The notes under the pieces were generated by a model. The model was not told where the DNA came from. It made no database searches and saw only the letters and a list, made by a program, of their open reading frames with translations. From an uncultured Eubacteriales bacterium (GTDB lineage Bacteria > Bacillota > Clostridia > Oscillospirales > Feifaniaceae), in contig CABRXB010000081.1 of NCBI GenBank assembly GCA_902474785.1, positions 1 to 5,925 of the forward strand: a stretch of DNA of 5,925 nt. Direction: 5' to 3'. Shown one piece after another: positions 1 to 5,838 of this stretch. Positions within the stretch are counted from its first letter, which is position 1. Every line of letters starts with the position of its first letter. The translations under genes were made by a program, and so were the position numbers.

Positions 1-1109
1 CGCAGTGCAACCTCTTCCTCGGTGAGAGATGGGGCGGCTTCTATCTGGCCATCTACGTTCTCTCCCAGATGGGCCTCACACTCTATGCCCAGACCTTCGC
101 ACTTTACTTCTGCGAACTGATCGGCGGCGGCAACGAAAAGATCATCGCCGCGCTCATGATCACCTTCTTCTATGTTCTCAACTTCTTCGGCGTCGACTTC
201 ATGTCCAAGGCGCAGAACCTCATGACTGCCGCGCTGCTGCTGGCGCTCGTGTGGTTCACCGTGCGCGGTCTGCCCAGAGTTAACTGGAGCACCTTCTTTG
301 GCGGCGAGGGCTGGATGACGCATGGCGTCAAGGGCCTGTTTGCCACCTCGACTCTGCTGACCTACTCGCTGCTGGGCGCCACCTCCCTGATGCCCTACTC
401 GGCACAGGCCAAAAATCCCCAGCGCGACATTCCGCTGGCCGGCGCCATCTCCACCGTCGCCATCGCCATCCTCTTTGCTCTGATGGGCATCGTGGCCTCC
501 GGCATTCTGCCGCTGGACCAGGTTGCCAACCAGACGCTTGGCGTCATCGCCCGTCACTTCCTGACCACCCCCGAGTACATCTTCTTCATGGTCGGCGGTG
601 CGCTGTGCGCCTCTGCCACCACGCTCAACGGTCTGATCGGCTCGGTTGCGATCCCGCTGGTCATGCTCTCGCACGACGGCTGGCTGCCCAAGACGCTGGG
701 CGAGCTGCATCCCAAATTTAAGACCCCCTACAAGTACCTGCTGATCTACTACCTCATCACCATGACTCCCCTGGTGATCGGCGTTGACATCTCCTCCGTC
801 ACCGACATGACGCTGCTGGGCTCTTACACCCAGACCACGCTGTTCATCTTCTTCATGAGAAAGATGCCCGACATGTTCCCCGAGCAGTGGGAGAAATCCG
901 TCTTCCGTATGCCTCGCGGCGTGTTCCAGGTGCTCATGTGGGTCTGCTTCCTCGCTTCTCTGTCCAACGTCTGGGGACAGATTACCAACTCCGACATCAA
1001 GACCATCGCCTTCAACGTGGCGGTCATGGTGGTTGGTATCGTGTTCTCGCTGAGCTGGTACAAGAGCGGCAAGGTGCATGCATCCAAGTCCTACGAGCTT
1101 GAAACCTGA
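1..1109 (+). CDS. APC-family amino acid permease, copy 1 (5' end missing)
   Basis: This is the C-terminal 368 residues of a 12-helix secondary transporter of the APC superfamily, expected to move an amino acid or related amine across the cytoplasmic membrane. The reading frame is open from base 3, with no start codon or ribosome binding site in the window. Alignment to copy 3 is gap-free to the shared C-terminus (SKSYELET), so about 89 N-terminal codons, including helix 1 and most of helix 2, lie off the left edge. Visible family hallmarks are LGERWGGFYL after helix 2, the helix 6 exit motif AKNPQRDIP (local residues 136-144), and the cytoplasmic loop DGWLPKTLGELHPKFKTP between helices 8 and 9. 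By hand count it is about 86% identical to copy 3 and about 76% to copy 2. A hairpin terminator follows 71 bp after the stop. The family is secure; the substrate is unknown. Confidence 0.93.
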   Translation, partial: QCNLFLGERWGGFYLAIYVLSQMGLTLYAQTFALYFCELIGGGNEKIIAALMITFFYVLNFFGVDFMSKAQNLMTAALLLALVWFTVRGLPRVNWSTFFGGEGWMTHGVKGLFATSTLLTYSLLGATSLMPYSAQAKNPQRDIPLAGAISTVAIAILFALMGIVASGILPLDQVANQTLGVIARHFLTTPEYIFFMVGGALCASATTLNGLIGSVAIPLVMLSHDGWLPKTLGELHPKFKTPYKYLLIYYLITMTPLVIGVDISSVTDMTLLGSYTQTTLFIFFMRKMPDMFPEQWEKSVFRMPRGVFQVLMWVCFLASLSNVWGQITNSDIKTIAFNVAVMVVGIVFSLSWYKSGKVHASKSYELET

Positions 1110-1179
1110 TGCAAAACACCATCTCCTTTTGAAATCACTTGGGCCTTCCTTTTACCCTTTTGATTTGTTGACAGGGATG

Positions 1180-1219
1180 CGGGCGTCCTCCATTTGGAGG
1201 CGCCCGTTTCCTGTTTTGC
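1180..1219 (+). terminator. Intrinsic terminator after permease copy 1
   Basis: GGGCG-T-CCTCC (1181-1191) pairs with GGAGGCGCCC (1196-1205) around a 4-nt ATTT loop. This gives ten base pairs with one bulged T, and C1180:G1206 can close the base. A T-rich but interrupted tail (TTTCCTGTTTT) follows. It lies 71 bp past the copy 1 stop, which suits the end of that transcript. The interrupted T-tract makes it slightly less classical than the other two terminators here. Confidence 0.8.
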
Positions 1220-1704
1220 GCCGTCTTGTCCGCACACGAGAACAAACCGGCAGCGTTTTTTCACCCTCCAAACCGTGCGGGTCGGGGTTGTTGACGTTGT
1301 TGTTGCAGAGGTTGCAAGCCGTGTCGCTCCTGTTTTGTTCAGATTTATTTTGCCGCTTTCATCGAGCCGCGCTTGTATTTTTCCTCCTTTCACAACGCTG
1401 CTCTCCATTACAAAAACACGTCGCGCCGGCTGCCTGCATCGCCTGTCTGTCTTGTTGTTGCCCTGTTGCCGCGCCTGTATTTTCATTGTGCTCTCCCTTT
1501 CGAAACTCTCGTTTTTTTACAATCTTTTAAGTTTCTGCTCCCTGCATGGGTATTGCCGGAAAAAACGGGGTAAAATACGGTTGCCATCTCAATTAGTCGT
1601 ATTGTTCTTGCTCATGCTTTTCCAAAATAGCCATTGTAAACCAGGCAAAAGCAGGCTTCACGCCGACGCCGCAATGTCAAAGGCGCGTCAAACTCCAGCA
1701 ACAC
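1220..1704. other. Long intergenic leader before permease copy 2, no gene seen
   Basis: About 485 bp separate the copy 1 terminator from the copy 2 ribosome binding site. Open frames cross it, but they lack ribosome binding sites, have low-complexity composition rich in Leu, Ser, Cys and Arg, and one runs into copy 2 out of frame, so I call no gene. The plus strand is pyrimidine-rich. It holds a near-duplicate of about 17 nt: 1366-1383 (GCCGCGCTTGTATTTTTC) and 1468-1484 (GCCGCGCCTGTATTTTC). TAAAAT at 1571-1576 and TACAAT at 1518-1523 resemble -10 boxes, but neither has a well-spaced TTGACA-like partner. The copy 2 promoter is probably here but cannot be placed. No T-box or familiar riboswitch core was recognised. 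Confidence 0.5.
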
Positions 1705-1719
1705 AAGGAGGAAACAGCA

Positions 1720-3093
1720 ATGTCAAGCGAATCTTCTGCCATGCACAGCAACCGTCAAACGGGCGATCTGCCGGATTATAAGCGCGTTCTCAGTTTTTGG
1801 GATCTCTTTTTCATCTCGGTCGGCGTCATCGTCGGCTCCGGCGTCATGATTTTTACGGGGCGCGCCATCGGCATGACTGGACGCTCCATCTGCCTTGCCT
1901 ATCTGGGGGCCTCCATCTGGGTCATCTGTATGGGTGTGCCCATCATCCTGTTGAGCTCCTGTATCCGTCTGATCGGCGGACAGTATACGCAGAGCAACAT
2001 TTTTCTCGGCGAGAGATGGGGCGGCTTTTATCTCTCCATTTATATCCTCTCCCAGCTCGGCCTGACGCTCTATGCGCAGACCTTCGCCCTTTACTTCACG
2101 GAGCTGATCGGCGGCGGCAATCAGAAAGTTGTGGCCGGCATCATGATCACCTTCTTTTATTTTATCAACTTCTTCGGTGTCGACATCATGGCAAAGGCCC
2201 AGAACATCATGTCGGGTATTTTGATCCTGGCGCTGGTTTGGTTTGTCGTGCGCGGCCTGCCCAAGGTCAACTGGAGCGGCTTCTTTGGCGGCGAAGGCTG
2301 GATGCCCGGCGGCTGGAAGGGCCTGTTTGCAGCCTCCACCCTGCTCACCTACTCGTTGCTGGGCGGCACCAACCTCATCGTGTTTTCGGCTGAGGCGAAA
2401 AACCCCAAACGCGATATCCCGCTGGCGGCTGCCTCCTCCACCATTGTGATCGCCGTGCTCTTTGCGCTGATCGGCATCGTGGCCTCGGGGATTTTGCCGC
2501 TTGAACAAGTGGCAAACCAGACGCTTGGCGTCATCGCCCGGCACTTTTTGTCCACCCCCGAATATCTCCTCTTTATGATTGGCGGCGCGCTGTGCGCCAC
2601 CGCCACCACGCTCAACGGTTTGATCGGCTCTGTCACCAAGCCGCTTGTCATGCTCTCTTACGACGGCTGGCTGCCCAAAACGCTGGGCGATCTGCACCCC
2701 AAATACAAGACTCCCTATAAATACCTTTTGGTCTACTATGTCATCACCATGCTGCCCCTCTTCCTGGGGATCGACATCTCCGCCATCTCCGACATGACGC
2801 TGCTTGGAGCTTATACGCAGTCGGCGCTCTTCATCTTTTTCATGCGCTCCCTGCCCGACAAGTTTCCAAAGCAGTGGGAGGAGTCCATCTTCCGCATGCC
2901 GCGCGGCGTGTTCACCGTCATCATGTGGATTTGCTTTTTTGCCGCGGCCTCCAACGTGTGGGGGATGCTCACAGGCTCCGACGCAAAGACAATCGCCTTC
3001 AACGTCGCCTTCATGGTGGTGGGCGTGATCTTCTCGCTGACCTGGTACAAAAGCGGCAAGGTGCACCCCGCCCAGTCATGGGAGGACGCATAG
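1720..3093 (+). CDS. APC-family amino acid permease, copy 2 (complete, 457 aa)
   Basis: A complete secondary transporter of the APC superfamily, inferred to carry an amino acid or amine across the cytoplasmic membrane by proton symport or by exchange. The start is firm: AAGGAGG at 1705-1711 lies 8 nt before the ATG. After a polar N-terminus ending PDYKR, about twelve membrane segments can be traced, near residues 29-48, 56-78, 103-130, 137-157, 160-178, 203-222, 237-261, 281-303, 332-350, 355-375, 393-413 and 423-442. Helix 1 carries the unwound GSG motif (39-41), which in this fold contacts substrate backbone. IGGQY (85-89) and AEAKNPKRDIP (224-234) are further family marks, as is the DGWLPK...HPKYKTP loop. 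It is about 76-77% identical to copies 1 and 3 and ends in a different tail (PAQSWEDA). Helix 6 reads GGTNLIVFSAE, where the others read ATSL(M/A)PYSAQ, which suggests a different substrate. It has its own spacer and terminator, so it is probably transcribed alone. Confidence 0.96.
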   Translation: MSSESSAMHSNRQTGDLPDYKRVLSFWDLFFISVGVIVGSGVMIFTGRAIGMTGRSICLAYLGASIWVICMGVPIILLSSCIRLIGGQYTQSNIFLGERWGGFYLSIYILSQLGLTLYAQTFALYFTELIGGGNQKVVAGIMITFFYFINFFGVDIMAKAQNIMSGILILALVWFVVRGLPKVNWSGFFGGEGWMPGGWKGLFAASTLLTYSLLGGTNLIVFSAEAKNPKRDIPLAAASSTIVIAVLFALIGIVASGILPLEQVANQTLGVIARHFLSTPEYLLFMIGGALCATATTLNGLIGSVTKPLVMLSYDGWLPKTLGDLHPKYKTPYKYLLVYYVITMLPLFLGIDISAISDMTLLGAYTQSALFIFFMRSLPDKFPKQWEESIFRMPRGVFTVIMWICFFAAASNVWGMLTGSDAKTIAFNVAFMVVGVIFSLTWYKSGKVHPAQSWEDA

Positions 3094-3131
3094 GCAGCTT
3101 CACCTAAAATATGAAGGCATTTTTGCCGGTC

Positions 3132-3179
3132 AACAGGCGGTGTGTCCCTTGTTCGGGGGAACTGCACCGCCTGTTTTTT
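3132..3179 (+). terminator. Intrinsic terminator after permease copy 2
   Basis: A perfect 11-bp stem, AACAGGCGGTG (3132-3142) with CACCGCCTGTT (3165-3175), is followed directly by a run of six T (3174-3179). The 22-nt loop can itself fold a little (TCCC with GGGGA). It begins 39 bp after the copy 2 stop. This is a classical Rho-independent terminator and separates copy 2 from copy 3. Confidence 0.93.
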
Positions 3180-3180
3180 A

Positions 3181-3528
3181 GGTCTTTGTTCTTTTTACCC
3201 TTCAAATACTTTAGTTCTTTTTGTGTTCACAATTTCAAAAAGGGTTTTTCTTGCTTTTTGTGGAAATTTGTTTTTTTGTTCAATTTAACAAGAAATCACC
3301 CCATATTTTCTACATATTTTTGAATCCTTCCCAGATTTTTTTCGTTTAAGAGCTCTGTTTTTCTTACATTTTCTTATGTTTATTTTGTTTTGGTACATTT
3401 ACGTTCTTTTGTCTGTAGTGTGAATTATTCATTAACATTACAATAATGCTTGCGTACAGATCCACTGGATTTTCTGCTTTGGATTTCTGTTCGCACAATT
3501 GTCAACAAATCAAAAGGGCATCAAAAAC
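3181..3528. other. T-rich leader before permease copy 3, no gene seen
   Basis: This spacer is strikingly T-rich on the coding strand, with many runs of 4-7 T, in contrast to the GC-rich genes on both sides. No credible gene is present. A frame opening with TTG at 3450 is only the upstream extension of copy 3. An AT-rich hairpin is possible: AAAAAG 3237-3242 with CTTTTT 3254-3259, extended by CAATTTC and GAAATTTG, then seven T. This could be a weak second terminator. Promoter-like elements are poor: TTGTCT (3409-3414) with TAACAT (3433-3438) at 18 nt, and TACAAT (3439-3444) without a partner. The promoter of copy 3 is likely near 3400-3450, but this is a guess. GAATTATTC (3422-3430) is a small palindrome there. 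Confidence 0.5.
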
Positions 3529-3536
3529 AAGGAGGG
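3529..3536 (+). promoter_or_regulatory. Ribosome binding site that fixes the copy 3 start
   Basis: AAGGAGGG sits 9 nt before the ATG at 3546. The frame stays open upstream to a TTG at 3450, but that start has no comparable site. Using 3546 gives a 457-residue protein that aligns from its N-terminus with copy 2. Confidence 0.92.
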
Positions 3537-3545
3537 ACTTTTCGC

Positions 3546-4919
3546 ATGTCTAACGAAACTGCAGTGAATACCGCTGCAAAAAATGAACACATGCCAGATT
3601 ACAAGCGCACGCTTGGTTTCTGGGATCTGTTCTCCATCGCCACCGGCATCATCATCGGTTCCGGCGTTCTGGTCTTCACAGGCCGTGGCATCGCCGGCAC
3701 CGGGCGCTCCATCTGCATCGCCTACCTCGGCGCGGCGCTGTGGGTTGTCTGCATGGGCATCCCGACCATCCTCATGTGCTCCTGCATCCGTCTGATCGGC
3801 GGCACCTACACCCAGAGCAACATCTTCCTCGGCGAGAGATGGGGCGGCTTCTTCCTCTCGATCTACGTCCTGTCCCAGATGGGTCTCACGCTCTATGCTC
3901 AGACCTTCGCGCTCTATTTCACTGAGCTGATCGGCGGCGGAAACCAGAAGCTGGTCGCCGCAATCATGATCACCCTGTTCTACTTTATCAACTTCTTTGG
4001 CGTCGATTTCATGGCCAAGGCTCAGAACATTATGACCGCCGTGCTGCTGCTGGCGCTCATTCTCTTCACTGTGCGCGGCCTTCCCAAAGTCAACTGGGGA
4101 TCCTTCTTCGGCGGCGAGGGCTGGATGACTCACGGCTTCAAGGGTCTGTTTGCCACCTCCACCCTGCTGACCTACTCCCTGCTGGGTGCCACCTCGCTGG
4201 CCCCCTATTCGGCGCAGGCCAAAAATCCCCAGCGCGACATCCCGCTCGCGGCCGTTGTCTCCACCGGTTCGATCGCGATCCTCTTTGCTCTGATGGGCAT
4301 CGTGGGCTCGGGCATTCTGCCGCTGGATCAGGTTGCCAACCAGACGCTGGGCGTCATTGCCAAGCACTTTTTGACCGCCCCTGAGTACATCTTCTTTATG
4401 GTTGGCGGTGCGCTGTGCGCCTCTGCTACCACGCTCAACGGTCTGATCGGCTCGGTTTCGATCCCGCTTGTCATGCTCTCGCACGACGGCTGGCTGCCCA
4501 AGACGCTGGGCGATCTGCATCCCAAGTTCAAGACTCCCTACAAGTATCTGATGATCTACTATGTCATCACCATGCTGCCTCTGCTGATCGGCGTCGATAT
4601 CGCCTCGGTGTCCGACATGACGCTGCTTGGCGCCTACACGCAGACCACGCTGTTTATCTTCTTCATGAGAAAGATGCCCGATATGTTCCCCGAGCAGTGG
4701 GAGAAGTCCATCTTCCGCATGCCGCGCGGCGTGTTCACCGTGGTCATGTGGATCTGCTTCCTCGCCTCTCTGTCCAACGTCTGGGGCCAGATCATCAACT
4801 CCGACATCAAGACCGTTCTCTTCAACCTGGCGGTCATGGCAGTCGGCGGCATCTTCTCGCTGACCTGGTACAAGAGCGGCAAGGTACATGCATCCAAGTC
4901 CTACGAGCTCGAGACCTGA
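3546..4919 (+). CDS. APC-family amino acid permease, copy 3 (complete, 457 aa)
   Basis: A complete 12-helix APC transporter and the closest relative of copy 1 (about 86% identity by hand count, no gaps over the 368 shared residues). It is expected in the cytoplasmic membrane, importing or exchanging an amino acid or amine. ATG 3546 is chosen over the upstream TTG at 3450 because of the AAGGAGGG site and the equal length with copy 2. Helix 1 has the GSG motif (38-40). IGGTY (84-88), AKNPQRDIP (225-233) and DGWLPK with HPKFKTP (residues 314-331) follow. The helix 6 exit has Gln224 where copy 2 has the more usual Glu (225), and Pro220-Tyr221 where copy 2 has Val-Phe; copy 1 shares the Gln and the Pro-Tyr. 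Copies 1 and 3 also share long identical DNA tracts, for example 44 nt at 660-703 and 4470-4513. Its own T-rich leader and terminator suggest independent transcription. The substrate is unknown. Confidence 0.96.
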   Translation: MSNETAVNTAAKNEHMPDYKRTLGFWDLFSIATGIIIGSGVLVFTGRGIAGTGRSICIAYLGAALWVVCMGIPTILMCSCIRLIGGTYTQSNIFLGERWGGFFLSIYVLSQMGLTLYAQTFALYFTELIGGGNQKLVAAIMITLFYFINFFGVDFMAKAQNIMTAVLLLALILFTVRGLPKVNWGSFFGGEGWMTHGFKGLFATSTLLTYSLLGATSLAPYSAQAKNPQRDIPLAAVVSTGSIAILFALMGIVGSGILPLDQVANQTLGVIAKHFLTAPEYIFFMVGGALCASATTLNGLIGSVSIPLVMLSHDGWLPKTLGDLHPKFKTPYKYLMIYYVITMLPLLIGVDIASVSDMTLLGAYTQTTLFIFFMRKMPDMFPEQWEKSIFRMPRGVFTVVMWICFLASLSNVWGQIINSDIKTVLFNLAVMAVGGIFSLTWYKSGKVHASKSYELET

Positions 4920-4953
4920 TCTCTGGTTCGTCGATGGTTCAAAAACTTTTCAA

Positions 4954-4990
4954 AAATCCCCGAAAGCAATCGCTTTCGGGGATTTCTTTT
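4954..4990 (+). terminator. Intrinsic terminator after permease copy 3
   Basis: A perfect 14-bp stem, AAATCCCCGAAAGC (4954-4967) with GCTTTCGGGGATTT (4972-4985), closes on an AATC loop and runs into TTTCTTTT. It begins 35 bp after the copy 3 stop. The A-run on the left arm means it could also terminate weakly in the opposite direction. Confidence 0.95.
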
Positions 4991-5344
4991 TGCGCAAACA
5001 TCTGATTTGGCCCGTCAAATGGTTTCACAGACAGAATAAAACAAGCCTTATTCCTCATCCGCAAATTAAAATGGCATCGCCTGGTTTTGAAAAAGACTGT
5101 GCCCCATTTGGGTAGCGCAAAGCAACGCCAGCGCGACCTGCCGGCGCGCTGCTGTACCCGCGCCTTCTTTGAACCCAATGGGCAAAACAGTGTTTTCGTG
5201 TATCGGCTGGCAAGGGGAGGCGCTGTAAAACAGGCGCCCAAATCTTCCGATTGAAGGGATGCGCAGGCGCACGGGAATTCGAAAACAGCCTTCTCTCATT
5301 GTGCAATACGGCGTATTCGAAGCGTCCCATACAAACGGAATTTG
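4991..5344. other. Spacer between convergent genes, no gene seen
   Basis: Several short open frames cross this stretch, mostly on the minus strand, but none has a ribosome binding site or protein-like composition. They are a by-product of the GC-rich palindromic element at 5089-5197. Other structure is minor. A hairpin GGCGCTGT (5219-5226) with ACA-G-GCGCC (5230-5238) has an AAA loop but no T-tract on either strand. AATACG-G-CGTATT (5305-5317) is a perfect odd-centred palindrome of unknown meaning. The end of the minus-strand gene's transcript must lie in this spacer. Confidence 0.55.
5089..5197. repeat. Long imperfect palindrome, possible MITE-like element
   Basis: The outer arms GAAAAAGACTGT (5089-5100) and ACAGTGTTTTC (5187-5197) pair with a small internal mismatch. 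They continue, after an AAA bulge, into GCCCCATTTGGGT (5101-5113) with ACCCAATGGGC (5173-5183), which has two single-base bulges. Nearer the centre, GCGC (5115-5118) can pair with GCGC (5160-5163), and CAGCGCG (5129-5135) with CGCGCTG (5145-5151) forms the terminal hairpin. ATCGCCTGG (5076-5084) and ATCGGCTGG (5202-5210) match at 8 of 9 positions and sit four bases outside each end, as a target-site duplication might. No transposase is visible. On the minus strand the last arm is followed by CTTTTTC, so it could also terminate the neighbouring minus-strand gene. The structure is seen directly; mobility is inferred. Confidence 0.6.
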
Positions 5345-5740
5345 TCACAATCCCAACACATAAAAGCCATTATGCTTATCTGCCTTTTCCAACCATCTCA
5401 ACAAAACCTGATGATCCAACGGCTTTTCCTTTTTTACGCGCTCCATGATACGTCTTGTCTGCTCCTGTGAATAATAGTTGATGCCGCACAGATCGACAAC
5501 GCCGCTTTTTCCGTTGTTATATATTCCCCCGGTGAAGATTTCCCCATAATATGACATAAACTCGTTGTCGTCATCGCCATAAATATAGAGCGAATCGTTT
5601 TGCCAATGCCGAATCGCATCGACGGCAATTTTTTCTTTTATTTCACAACCCAAAGCCAGGTTGCAGTATTGAATTTCTATAAAATAGGAACCGCCAAATT
5701 CTCTGCGTTCTTCCCGAGAGTGAAACGTGTGAAAAAGCAT
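5345..5740 (-). CDS. Hypothetical protein, unrecognised family (about 131 aa)
   Basis: I do not recognise this family. The predicted protein is small and soluble, with no signal peptide or membrane segment. It starts MLFHTFHSREERREFGG and contains an aromatic, acidic centre (YIYGDDDNEFMSYYGEIF, about residues 65-82), a GVVDLCGINYYS stretch (about 93-104), and a charged C-terminal part that looks helical (RRIMERVKKEKPLD, LLRWLEKADK). The alternation of short hydrophobic strands with helix suggests an alpha/beta fold. ATG 5740 is preferred because AAAGGGGAG lies just upstream. The frame stays open to an ATG at 5884, which would add 48 residues, but those overlap a foldable leader and look less protein-like. 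It is convergent with the permease array, and nothing ties it functionally to those genes. A small accessory or immunity-like role is possible but unsupported. Confidence 0.72.
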   Translation of the reverse strand: MLFHTFHSREERREFGGSYFIEIQYCNLALGCEIKEKIAVDAIRHWQNDSLYIYGDDDNEFMSYYGEIFTGGIYNNGKSGVVDLCGINYYSQEQTRRIMERVKKEKPLDHQVLLRWLEKADKHNGFYVLGL

Positions 5741-5743
5741 AAG

Positions 5744-5752
5744 CTCCCCTTT
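5744..5752 (-). promoter_or_regulatory. Ribosome binding site favouring ATG 5740
   Basis: Read on the minus strand, AAAGGGGAG ends 3 nt before the ATG at 5740. Pairing through AAGGGG would give a 5-nt gap. The spacing is short but usable. The alternative ATG at 5884 has only AGGG upstream, which is weaker, so this site is the main reason for choosing the shorter protein. Confidence 0.6.
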
Positions 5753-5758
5753 CCGAAT

Positions 5759-5838
5759 GCCTGATTTGTCGGGTATAAGAGCTGCAACTCCCTTGCCGCA
5801 GCGTCTGGACCCAATGTGCGGGCCCGTCGCAATCAGGC
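5759..5838 (-). other. Foldable 80-nt leader upstream of the minus-strand gene
   Basis: On the minus strand, GCCTGATT (5838-5831) can pair perfectly with AATCAGGC (5766-5759). An inner CGGG (5826-5823) with CCCG (5773-5770) follows after a small internal loop. Within lies a hairpin GCTGCGGC-AAGGGA-GTTGCAGC, eight pairs including two G:T. The structure ends 18 nt before the preferred start codon, just outside the ribosome binding site, as a structured 5' leader would. There is no tRNA T-loop, no T-tract and no riboswitch core that I recognise. If translation begins at 5884 instead, this would simply be coding sequence. Confidence 0.4.

Noticed and set aside
1168..1197. Perfect TTGACA at 1168-1173 as a -35 box.
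   Set aside because: No -10 box lies at a suitable distance, and the position is inside the base of a terminator.
1091..1486. Minus-strand frame of 131 codons overlapping the end of copy 1 and its terminator.
   Set aside because: It runs through the terminator hairpin, has no ribosome binding site, and its composition is not protein-like.
1194..1781. Open frame of 195 codons across the first spacer into copy 2.
   Set aside because: It has no ribosome binding site, overlaps copy 2 out of frame, and encodes low-complexity sequence rich in Leu, Ser and Arg.
1723..3066. Very long minus-strand frame antisense to copy 2 (and a similar one, 3510-4889, antisense to copy 3).
   Set aside because: These are codon-bias shadows of the permeases. 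The translations are rich in His, Asp, Gln, Arg and Gly without domain character, and no start signals are present.
3450..3545. N-terminal extension of permease copy 3 from TTG 3450.
   Set aside because: A strong AAGGAGGG site lies inside the extension, 9 nt before ATG 3546, and the paralog copy 2 begins at the equivalent point.
1110..3545. T-box or amino acid riboswitch in the permease leaders.
   Set aside because: Neither spacer contains a T-box core or any other recognisable amino acid riboswitch motif.
5219..5238. GC-rich hairpin as a terminator for the minus-strand gene.
   Set aside because: No T-tract follows on either strand; the palindrome further on is a better candidate.
4939..5348. 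Overlapping minus-strand frames of 77-100 codons in the convergent spacer.
   Set aside because: They overlap one another in different frames, cross the palindromic element and the copy 3 terminator, and lack ribosome binding sites.
5759..5838. A tRNA gene, suggested by the 80-nt size and the closing stem.
   Set aside because: There is no T-arm consensus, no D-arm, no 7-nt anticodon loop in place, and the stem has eight rather than seven pairs.
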